From: JAKEGN01 sp964465665
Lineage (GTDB): Bacteria > Pseudomonadota > Gammaproteobacteria > Steroidobacterales > Woeseiaceae
Reading direction: 5' to 3'
Length of the DNA: 31,873 nt
NCBI GenBank assembly: GCA_964465665.1
Contig: CAYXKM010000232.1
Location: forward strand, 1-31,873
The translations under genes and the position numbers were made by a program. Of this stretch, positions 1-6,223 are shown one piece after another. A model generated the notes under the pieces. That model worked only from the letters and a program-made list of their open reading frames with translations. It made no database searches and had not been told where the DNA came from. Each line of letters starts with the position of its first letter. The stretch's first letter is position 1.

Positions 1-1595
1 AGCACCAGCCCGGACGGGAAGAACGCGAAAAATCCGGTAAAGACAATCGGCATGATCTGCATGACCTTGGCCTGCACCGGATCGGCCGGCGCCGGGTTCA
101 GCTTCTGCTGAAAGAACATTGCAGCGCCCATGATCAAGGGCAGGATGAAATACGGATCGCGGGAAGACAGGTCCGTTATCCAGAGCGCAAAGGGTGCCTG
201 CCGCATTTCGACACTTTCGAGCAGCACCCAGTAGAACGCGAGAAAAAACGGCATCTGTATGAGTATCGGCAGGCAACCGGCGGCCGGGTTTACCTTCTCG
301 CGCTTGTAGAGGTCCATCATCGCCTGGCTGAGCTGCTGCCTGTCGTCCTTGTACCGGTCCTGCAGTGCTTTCATGCGCGGTTGTATTTCGCGCATCTTTG
401 CCATCGACCTGCCGCTCGCTTCGGTCAGCTTGTAGAAGGCAAGCTTGATGAGAATCGTCACAAGGATGATTGCAAGCCCCCAGTTGCCGACAAAGCCGTA
501 CACTTTCGACAGCAACCAGAACAGGGGCTGCGACAATATGGTCAGCCAGCCATAGTCCACGGTGAGCTTGAGTTGTGGCGAAATCTGTTCGAGCTGGTCC
601 TGCAACTTCGGTCCGACAAACAGCGTGGTTGCGAAGGCATGCTCGCCGCCCGCTGCAACTGTCACCTGCGCAGCGATGAGACTCGATACCGCGACGTTGT
701 CCTGAATGGCAATGTTGTAGCGATACGGCTGTTCCGAAACGGGATCCACGGCACTCAGGAAATGATGCTGTATCGATGCAATCCAGCCGTTGCTTGCCGT
801 TTGCGAAACGGGCCCGTCCGACAACAGGTCATCGCGATCCAGTTTTTGTGATTTCTCTCCATCGAAAATGACCGGCCCTTCGAACGAATAGGAGTCAACG
901 TCGAACATAGAGCGCTCAACAGGGAAAGAACGCCGCCGGATCTGTGCGTAATCTGCTCCGCGCCACTCCATCTGACTGTCGTTGATCAGCGTTTGTGTGA
1001 CGTCGATTCGGTAGCTTCCGCGGGTGAACCGCAACGCCTTCTCGACCGTCACGCCCTGGCCGTCTGTCCAGCTGAGAGTAACGACCAGCTCGTCGCCGTC
1101 CCCGAGCTCGAAATGGCTGGCCGGCGCGTTGAATGTTGCCAGGTGGTTCGGTTCTGCGCCGCCTCCGGCAGAGCGCAGGCCAGTCTGCAAAAGCCCGAGG
1201 TTGGACGTTTGCGGGCTCAGCAATTCCACAAGGTCATTCGGCCGGTCCTTGGCGACAGGGTAGCGCTTGAGTAATGCCCGTTGCAGAGTGCCGCCCTGCT
1301 CGCTGATCTGCAGATCAAGGACATCCGTTTGCACGCGAATGATTCCGGCGGCCGAGCTGGGTGCGGTTTCCGCCGCCGAGGCAGCACCGGGAGCCGGGAG
1401 CTCGTCGGGCGCATCGGCCGGTGGCTCCTCGAGTGCCGGCAGATCTGCCGCGCTTTCAGGCGCTGCTTCGGCCGGCGGGGCCTCCGTGGCCCCCGGCTGC
1501 ACAGGTTGCGGGCCGTAGTCCTGCATCCATGCCTGATAGGTAATCCACAACATGAGGCCGAACGCCGCCCACACTAGCAGTCGCTGGTTATCCAT
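1..1595 (-). CDS. yidC: Membrane protein insertase YidC (partial, C-terminus outside window)
   Basis: YidC inserts and folds inner-membrane proteins, alone or with SecYEG. About 531 residues are visible on the minus strand, starting at ATG 1595 (MDNQRLLVWAAFG). The order fits the family: an N-terminal membrane anchor (about residues 5-20), an Ala/Pro/Glu-rich linker, a large periplasmic domain, then the conserved membrane core with GNWGLAIILVTILIKLAFY, the cytoplasmic KMREIQPRMKALQDRYKDD hairpin and NPAAGCLPILIQMPFF. The window edge cuts it just after FFPSGLVL, roughly 20-30 residues before the usual end. It starts 4 bases after the rnpA stop, so it is probably translated from the rpmH-rnpA transcript. 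The small gene yidD, normally between rnpA and yidC, is absent. Identification is secure. Confidence 0.97.
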   Translation of the reverse strand, partial: MDNQRLLVWAAFGLMLWITYQAWMQDYGPQPVQPGATEAPPAEAAPESAADLPALEEPPADAPDELPAPGAASAAETAPSSAAGIIRVQTDVLDLQISEQGGTLQRALLKRYPVAKDRPNDLVELLSPQTSNLGLLQTGLRSAGGGAEPNHLATFNAPASHFELGDGDELVVTLSWTDGQGVTVEKALRFTRGSYRIDVTQTLINDSQMEWRGADYAQIRRRSFPVERSMFDVDSYSFEGPVIFDGEKSQKLDRDDLLSDGPVSQTASNGWIASIQHHFLSAVDPVSEQPYRYNIAIQDNVAVSSLIAAQVTVAAGGEHAFATTLFVGPKLQDQLEQISPQLKLTVDYGWLTILSQPLFWLLSKVYGFVGNWGLAIILVTILIKLAFYKLTEASGRSMAKMREIQPRMKALQDRYKDDRQQLSQAMMDLYKREKVNPAAGCLPILIQMPFFLAFYWVLLESVEMRQAPFALWITDLSSRDPYFILPLIMGAAMFFQQKLNPAPADPVQAKVMQIMPIVFTGFFAFFPSGLV

Positions 1596-1599
1596 CTCG

Positions 1600-1992
1600 C
1601 TAACGGTCCTGCCCTGGGGAAACTTTCGCCGTGCGGCTCGCGCGGCTCTTGATCCAGTGGCGCTCGAGGCTCTCGAACAGGCTTTTATTGTCGGCGCAGT
1701 GCGTGCCGCTCTGGTTCATGACCACGATGTCAAGCCCTTCGAGTTCCACGCGATGCCGGCGGAATGACTCTCTGACAATGCGCTTTATGCGATTCCTTGA
1801 GGTTGCGAGCTTGCAGTGTTTCTTGGAGATGGCCATTCCGAGCCGCGCTTCCTGGCCTTTGTTTTCCGTTGTCAGCACCGTAAACATGTTGTCGCGACTG
1901 CGGCGGGCCTCTTTGAACACGCGACCGAAAGACGCGGTGTCCGTCAGGCGACTCGTTCGTTGTAACCGGTGATCGGGCCTTTCGCCCGACAT
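1600..1992 (-). CDS. rnpA: Ribonuclease P protein component
   Basis: RnpA is the protein subunit of RNase P, which with the M1 RNA trims the 5' leader of tRNA precursors. The 130-residue product is basic and carries the family signature KLATSRNRIKRIVRESFR (RNRIKR at about 66-71) and an upstream FGRVFKEARRS segment, part of the leader-binding cleft. Length is typical (E. coli 119). The start at ATG 1992 lies 44 bases after the rpmH stop. No strong Shine-Dalgarno is visible, so coupling to rpmH is likely. The rnpB RNA gene is not in this window. The C-terminal tail after residue 115 is not conserved and overlaps nothing. Confidence 0.96.
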   Translation of the reverse strand: MSGERPDHRLQRTSRLTDTASFGRVFKEARRSRDNMFTVLTTENKGQEARLGMAISKKHCKLATSRNRIKRIVRESFRRHRVELEGLDIVVMNQSGTHCADNKSLFESLERHWIKSRASRTAKVSPGQDR

Positions 1993-2036
1993 TTTATTTA
2001 TTACTTTCTTCGCAGGCGGTGGCTGGCGCCGGACCG

Positions 2037-2171
2037 CTACGGGGTGAGCTCGTTGCGACCTTTTGCACGGCGTCGCTTGAGGACCAGGCGTCCGCCCTTG
2101 GTTGCCATTCTTGCGCGAAATCCGTGCGTGCGGGCCCGCTTCAATGCGCTGGGCTGGAATGTGCGTTTCAT
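2037..2171 (-). CDS. rpmH: 50S ribosomal protein L34
   Basis: L34 is a small, very basic protein of the large ribosomal subunit. The 44-residue product begins MKRTFQPSALKRARTHGFRA and ends in a run of Lys/Arg, the invariant L34 pattern. The ATG at 2171 was chosen because it gives exactly the family length. An in-frame extension up to 2255 would add 28 unconserved residues and run into the promoter. It is the first gene of a leftward rpmH-rnpA-yidC group and is divergent from dnaA, the usual arrangement beside a bacterial origin. Confidence 0.97.
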   Translation of the reverse strand: MKRTFQPSALKRARTHGFRARMATKGGRLVLKRRRAKGRNELTP

Positions 2172-2226
2172 TTGCCTGATACCTGCGTTAATCCGGGAGC
2201 TGTCGCCGGCCAAAAGAAAGCCGGCA

Positions 2227-2255
2227 AGCGTACGCGGGCACTCAATTAGTGTCAA
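2227..2255 (-). promoter_or_regulatory. Sigma-70 promoter of rpmH-rnpA-yidC
   Basis: On the minus strand there is a perfect -35 box TTGACA (2255-2250), a 17-base spacer and TACGCT as -10 (2232-2227). Transcription should start near 2220, giving a leader of about 50 bases. A small inverted repeat (GCCGGC at 2205-2210 and 2220-2225, loop of 9) would form at the 5' end of this leader. The -10 is a weak match, but spacing and -35 are ideal. Confidence 0.7.
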
Positions 2256-2297
2256 TAGAACAATCAGTTAATGGACGATCTTCGGGGCATTTTCCGT

Positions 2298-2327
2298 TTG
2301 ATGGCGCGGCCCGCGGAGACGTATTAG
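2298..2327 (+). promoter_or_regulatory. Possible dnaA promoter
   Basis: TTGATG (2298-2303) and TATTAG (2322-2327) are separated by 18 bases of very GC-rich spacer. It points toward dnaA and would start transcription near 2334, immediately before the leader hairpin at 2338. Both boxes are imperfect and no other candidate is clearly better in the gap, so this is tentative. Confidence 0.35.
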
Positions 2328-2337
2328 ACTGCCGCTC

Positions 2338-2364
2338 CGCTAACGTTTTTGTTAGCGTCTTTTT
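2338..2364 (+). terminator. Hairpin with T-tract in the dnaA leader (attenuator-like)
   Basis: CGCTAAC (2338-2344) pairs perfectly with GTTAGCG (2351-2357) around a six-base loop, followed at once by TCTTTTT (2358-2364). In the rightward direction this has the form of an intrinsic terminator and ends 31 bases before the dnaA start codon. The stem is short (7 bp), so it might instead be a leader-stabilising hairpin. Confidence 0.5.
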
Positions 2365-2395
2365 CCGCCCTTGTTTTTTGTCCCCGGGGACTTCG

Positions 2396-3718
2396 TTGCA
2401 GACCGAGACAACGCTGTGGAATGACTGTGTCCGCGAACTCCAGGCGGAGCTTCCCGAGCAACAGTTCAATACCTGGATTCGTCCGCTGCAAGCCGTGGAA
2501 GAAGGCAAGGCGCTGAAGCTCCTGGCGCCGAACCGATTTGTCGTGGACTGGCTGCAGCAGCACTATGTCGAAAGAATATTGCAGCTTATCGACAGGAGCG
2601 GTGACCCGATGGAGTTGGTCATCGAAGTGGGCTCTCGACAGTCGGCGCCGGCGTCAGAGGCTCGCAGCCGCGCGCCTGCCGTCGCTGTTACGCCGATAGC
2701 CAGCCGCCTGAATCCGACATTCACGTTTGCAAATTTTGTCGAGGGCAAGAGCAATCAGCTGGCGCGAGCCGCTGCTTACCAGGTCGGCGAGAATCCGGGT
2801 AAGTCCTACAATCCGCTTTTCATTTACGGTGGCGTCGGGCTTGGCAAAACTCACCTTATGCAGGCCATAGGCAACGCCATGCTGGCGCGCGACCCGTCTG
2901 CCCGCGTCAGCTATGTGCATTCGGAGCGCTTCGTTGGCGACATGGTTCGAGGCCTGCAGCACAACACCATTTCAGACTTCAAGCGTTCTTATCGCACGCT
3001 CGATGCACTTTTGATCGATGACATCCAGTTTTTTGCCGGCAAGGATCGTTCGCAGGAGGAGTTTTTCCACACCTTCAATGCTTTACTGGAGGGACAGCGG
3101 CAGATTGTGCTGACCTGTGATCGCTATCCGAAAGAAGTTCGTGGACTCGAGGAGCGCCTCAAATCGCGTTTTGGCTGGGGCCTGACGGTCGCGATCGAGC
3201 CGCCGGAGCTGGAAACCTCTGTCGCAATCCTTATGAGCAAGGCAGCAAACGAGTCGGTGCTGCTGCCCGAGGAAGTTGCGTTCTTCATAGCAAAACGCAT
3301 TCGCTCCAACGTGCGTGAACTCGAAGGTGCGCTGCGGCGCGTTACCGCGAATGCGCAGTTTACCGGACGACCGATCACGGTTGATTTTGCCAAGGAGGCC
3401 CTGCGCGATTTACTTTCGTTGCAAGAGAGGCTGGTTTCTATAGAGAATATTCAGAAGACCGTCGCCGATTACTTCAAATTGCGCGTTGCAGATTTGCTGT
3501 CGAAACGCAGGACGCGCTCGATAGCCAGGCCACGCCAGCTCGCCATGGCCCTGGCCAAGGAACTGACCAGCCACAGCCTGCCGGAAATCGGCGATGCTTT
3601 TGGCGGTCGGGATCATACGACTGTGTTGCATGGTTGCCGGCGGATTGCCGCATTGCGAGAACAGGAAAAGCGGGTTGATGAGGACTACATGAACCTGTTA
3701 AGAACCTTGACCGGATAG
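2396..3718 (+). CDS. dnaA: Chromosomal replication initiator protein DnaA
   Basis: DnaA binds 9-bp boxes at oriC, unwinds the origin and loads DnaB. The start is taken as TTG 2396, giving 440 residues, because the homologous N-terminus (LWNDCVRELQAELPEQQFNTWIRPL) begins six codons later and GGGGA lies five bases upstream. The longer GTG 2249 form adds 49 residues read through the leader hairpin. Domain I (about 1-85), a short domain II linker, AAA+ domain III with Walker A GGVGLGKTH (about 145-153) and Walker B LLIDDIQFF, then domain IV with the GGRDHTTVLHGCRRI signature are all present. It is shorter than E. coli DnaA (467) because of the compact linker. Rightward, followed by the origin and dnaN. 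Confidence 0.97.
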   Translation: MQTETTLWNDCVRELQAELPEQQFNTWIRPLQAVEEGKALKLLAPNRFVVDWLQQHYVERILQLIDRSGDPMELVIEVGSRQSAPASEARSRAPAVAVTPIASRLNPTFTFANFVEGKSNQLARAAAYQVGENPGKSYNPLFIYGGVGLGKTHLMQAIGNAMLARDPSARVSYVHSERFVGDMVRGLQHNTISDFKRSYRTLDALLIDDIQFFAGKDRSQEEFFHTFNALLEGQRQIVLTCDRYPKEVRGLEERLKSRFGWGLTVAIEPPELETSVAILMSKAANESVLLPEEVAFFIAKRIRSNVRELEGALRRVTANAQFTGRPITVDFAKEALRDLLSLQERLVSIENIQKTVADYFKLRVADLLSKRRTRSIARPRQLAMALAKELTSHSLPEIGDAFGGRDHTTVLHGCRRIAALREQEKRVDEDYMNLLRTLTG

Positions 3719-3727
3719 TGTGGATAA
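3719..3727 (-). promoter_or_regulatory. Perfect DnaA box
   Basis: TGTGGATAA is the reverse complement of the consensus TTATCCACA. It begins on the base after the dnaA stop codon, so it marks the left edge of the predicted origin. Confidence 0.8.
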
Positions 3728-3734
3728 GTTGTTG

Positions 3735-3760
3735 GTTGCTGCTGGGTGCACCTCAGCAAC
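3735..3760. repeat. Inverted repeat after dnaA
   Basis: GTTGCTG (3735-3741) and CAGCAAC (3754-3760) form a perfect 7-bp inverted repeat with a 12-base loop. The loop contains the palindrome GGTGCACC. No T-tract follows, so it could be a factor-dependent dnaA 3' end or an origin structure. Confidence 0.45.
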
Positions 3761-3863
3761 AGCTTTAGTGCACAGCATATGCACAATTATGCCTGCGCTC
3801 ATACAACACTTTGTGGTAGGGAGTTTTTGGTTTAACATGCTGATTTAAAAAGAAAAAAATTAG

Positions 3864-3902
3864 TTATGCACAGCCCTGTGGGCTGCTAATAATAACTATA
3901 AG
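3864..3902 (+). promoter_or_regulatory. DnaA box, GC cluster and DnaA-trio-like element
   Basis: A perfect DnaA box TTATGCACA (3864-3872) is followed by a GC-rich segment with the small hairpin AGCCC-TGT-GGGCT (3873-3885 region). Next comes TAATAATAACTATAA (3887-3901), a run of triplets of the type TAA. This matches the order described for bacterial basal unwinding systems: DnaA box, GC cluster, then 5'-TA(G/A)-3' trios. That functional reading is inference. Confidence 0.55.
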
Positions 3903-3938
3903 AGAATTATCTCCAATATTTATTAACAGGTGTTCTTA

Positions 3939-5036
3939 ATGAAGCTAGTCGCTACCCGGGAAGCCCTGCTGAAGCCGTTGCAGGCGGTTATCGGCGTTGT
4001 TGAACGTCGTCAGACGATGCCAATCCTGGCCAATGTGCTGCTCGTCGCAAAGGGCGACAGGCTTGCGATAACGGCCACAGACCTGGAGGTCGAGCTGGTC
4101 GCAACAGCGGATGTCGATGTGCAGACGGGCGGCGAGGTCACCGTACCGGGCCGCAAGTTGCTGGACATCTGCAGGGCGCTGCCAGATGGGGCGGAGATCA
4201 GCGTGAACCAGAGCGGTGAGAAACTTGTGGTGAAATCCGGCAAGAGCAAGTTCTCGTTGACCACCCTGCCGGCCGCTGAGTTTCCGACCGTGGAAGATAT
4301 CAATGCCGGCCAGTCGCTGGAGTTACCCCAGGAAACTTTGCGGCGGCTCCTGGACAAGACGCATTTTTCCATGGCGCAACAGGACGTGCGTTATTACCTC
4401 AATGGCTTGTTGCTGGAAACCCGCAAGAAATACCTGCGGGCAGTCGCCACCGATGGGCATCGCCTGGCGCTATGCCAGGTGGAAGTGCCCGGCGGCAAGC
4501 TGCCGGAACAGCAGGTCATTATGCCGCGCAAGGGCGTAATGGAGTTGCAGCGTTTGATGACTGGCGAGGGTACGCTGAATCTGGAACTCGGCAGCAATCA
4601 CATCCGCATCCAGCTGGATGGTATCCGGTTCACGTCGAAGTTGATTGATGGTCGGTTTCCGGAGTACGAACGGGTTATCCCGCAGGATACAAGCAACGCG
4701 CTGCAGGCAGACCGGCAACTGTTCCGGGCGGCGTTGCAGCGCACGGCAATCCTCTCGAACGAGAAATACCGCGGCATCAGGCTGACCATCCAGAAAGACA
4801 CGGTCGTACTGCAGGCACATAACCCGGAACAGGAAGAGGCCGAAGAAGAGCTTGCGGTGAGCTACACCGGGGCGGACATAGAGATAGGTTTCAATGTAAA
4901 TTACCTGCTTGATGCCCTGGGGGCTATCGACGCGGAACAGGTTTCCCTGGCGCTGGTGGACGGGAATTCGAGCTGCCTCCTGCGCCAGCCGGACAATGAC
5001 GACTGCAAGTACGTCGTCATGCCGATGCGCCTCTGA
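3939..5036 (+). CDS. dnaN: DNA polymerase III beta sliding clamp
   Basis: The beta clamp is a ring-shaped dimer that holds Pol III and other enzymes on DNA. The 365-residue product (E. coli 366) begins MKLVATREALLKPLQ. It has the three-domain clamp pattern, including the conserved FTSKLIDGRFPEYERVIP segment and the C-terminal YVVMPMRL, which forms part of the partner-binding pocket. ATG 3939 is preferred over GTG 3930 because it gives the family N-terminus and has AACAGG upstream. It lies immediately right of the predicted origin, and recF follows after 16 bases. Confidence 0.98.
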   Translation: MKLVATREALLKPLQAVIGVVERRQTMPILANVLLVAKGDRLAITATDLEVELVATADVDVQTGGEVTVPGRKLLDICRALPDGAEISVNQSGEKLVVKSGKSKFSLTTLPAAEFPTVEDINAGQSLELPQETLRRLLDKTHFSMAQQDVRYYLNGLLLETRKKYLRAVATDGHRLALCQVEVPGGKLPEQQVIMPRKGVMELQRLMTGEGTLNLELGSNHIRIQLDGIRFTSKLIDGRFPEYERVIPQDTSNALQADRQLFRAALQRTAILSNEKYRGIRLTIQKDTVVLQAHNPEQEEAEEELAVSYTGADIEIGFNVNYLLDALGAIDAEQVSLALVDGNSSCLLRQPDNDDCKYVVMPMRL

Positions 5037-5052
5037 TCATCGCGGCGCAACG

Positions 5053-6120
5053 GTGCCGCTCAAATACCTGGGCATAACGGATTTTCGCTGCTTTGCCAGC
5101 GCAGAGATCGAGCCGGACCCCTGCAACAACCTCATTGTCGGCGCCAATGCCTCGGGCAAGACCAGCGTCCTTGAGGCCATAGGCTATCTGGGCCGTGGTC
5201 GCTCGTTTCGTGGGGCGCCCACCAGCACGCTGATTCGGCACGGCTCCGCCGCCTTCGTGTTGCTCGGCAAGGCCAATGTTGGCTTGCGCACAAAAACGGT
5301 AGGGGTGCGGAACAGCCGGGCCGGTCTCGAGGTGCACATCGATGGAGAGTCCGATGGCGGTGCGGCGGCCTTGGCCGGGGTGCTGCCGCTGCAAATCATC
5401 GACCCGGATGTTCACAGGCTCGTGGCCGGCGGCCCCGAAGAGCGCCGGCGCTACCTGGACTGGATGGCGTTCCACGTGGAACACGGCTTCCTGGAATTAT
5501 GGCGGCGGTTCCGGCGGGCCTTGCGGCAGCGAAACGCTGCACTGCGGGAGGGGTCGGCAACCGCAGAGCTCCTGGCCTGGGACGAGGAATTCTGCCGCGC
5601 GGCAGCCGAGCTGGACGTCGCTCGCGAACGCATGCTGGCGCTGGCCGGCCCTGCTATGCGAGCCAGCGGGGAACAGCTGCTTGGAGGCCCTGTCGGGTTC
5701 GAATATCGCCGAGGCTGGGCCGGTGGCAAGACCCTGCAGGAGGCGCTAGTCGCCGGGCTCGACCGGGACCGGCAGCAGGGAGCAACCCAGTCCGGGCCGC
5801 AGCGGGCAGACCTGCGGCTGGTTTACGATGAGCGACAGGCACAAAAACTGATTTCCAGGGGGCAGCAGAAGCTCCTGGCCTGCAGCATGGTTATCGCAGC
5901 GGCCCAAACGGTCCAGACGGCGCTCAAGCAACCGTTGTTGCTGCTGGTGGATGACCCGGCGGCCGAGTTGGATGCCGGTTCCCTGGGCCGACTGATGACG
6001 GCCGTGGGCGGGCTCGCCTGCCAGGTAATCGCCACGGCGCTGGAGCCGGACCCGCGCATTTTCGGCGGGTCGCCGGCGCTGTTCCACGTGGAACACGGGT
6101 TGTTGCGCCGCGTCGCCTGA
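5053..6120 (+). CDS. recF: DNA replication and repair protein RecF
   Basis: RecF is an SMC-like ATPase that, with RecO and RecR, loads RecA at gaps. The 355-residue product (E. coli 357) starts at GTG 5053 (VPLKYLGITDFRCF). It shows Walker A GANASGKT (30-37), the ABC-type signature region ISRGQQKLLACSM and a Walker B/D-loop LLLVDDPAAELD near the C-terminus. 'DDPAAELD' differs slightly from the common 'DDVLSELD'. No strong ribosome site precedes the GTG, and the 16-base gap after dnaN suggests translational coupling. An in-frame longer start inside dnaN was rejected because the extra residues are out-of-frame dnaN sequence. Confidence 0.96.
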   Translation: MPLKYLGITDFRCFASAEIEPDPCNNLIVGANASGKTSVLEAIGYLGRGRSFRGAPTSTLIRHGSAAFVLLGKANVGLRTKTVGVRNSRAGLEVHIDGESDGGAAALAGVLPLQIIDPDVHRLVAGGPEERRRYLDWMAFHVEHGFLELWRRFRRALRQRNAALREGSATAELLAWDEEFCRAAAELDVARERMLALAGPAMRASGEQLLGGPVGFEYRRGWAGGKTLQEALVAGLDRDRQQGATQSGPQRADLRLVYDERQAQKLISRGQQKLLACSMVIAAAQTVQTALKQPLLLLVDDPAAELDAGSLGRLMTAVGGLACQVIATALEPDPRIFGGSPALFHVEHGLLRRVA

Positions 6121-6187
6121 TCCGGTGGAGCAAAAGCCGAAAAACCGCCTTACATCAGGTATTTGGACTACTTTCCGCAGCCAATTT

Positions 6188-6196
6188 TGATACAAT
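6188..6196 (+). promoter_or_regulatory. Extended -10 promoter of gyrB
   Basis: TGATACAAT is a good extended -10 element (TG-n-TACAAT) 27 bases before the gyrB ATG. No -35 box of standard spacing is evident, which is usual for extended -10 promoters. A ribosome site AGAGGA (6212-6217) follows, so gyrB can probably be transcribed separately from recF. Confidence 0.6.
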
Positions 6197-6223
6197 GCGC
6201 CGGCTCTTCGCAGAGGACATCGA

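Larger units (their letters stand above)
3719..3938. other. oriC: Predicted replication origin oriC (dnaA-dnaN gap)
   Basis: This 220-base gap holds two perfect DnaA boxes, TGTGGATAA (3719-3727, touching the dnaA stop) and TTATGCACA (3864-3872). There are two weaker ones, TAGTGCACA (3766-3774) and ATATGCACA (3777-3785), exactly 11 bp apart. Two AT-rich tracts flank the second perfect box (about 3829-3868 and 3886-3937), good candidates for the unwinding element. The rpmH-dnaA gap (2172-2395) holds no perfect box. Gene directions also diverge near here (yidC side leftward, dnaA side rightward). Location is inferred from these motifs; no skew calculation was done. Confidence 0.75.

Noticed and set aside
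2249..2395. Longer DnaA starting at GTG 2249
   Set aside because: The extra 49 residues have no family similarity and would be translated through the leader hairpin and T-tract; the conserved N-terminus begins just after TTG 2396.
2172..2395. oriC in the rpmH-dnaA gap, as in Pseudomonas
   Set aside because: No perfect DnaA box and no long AT-rich tract was found there, in contrast to 3719-3938. A minor role is not excluded.
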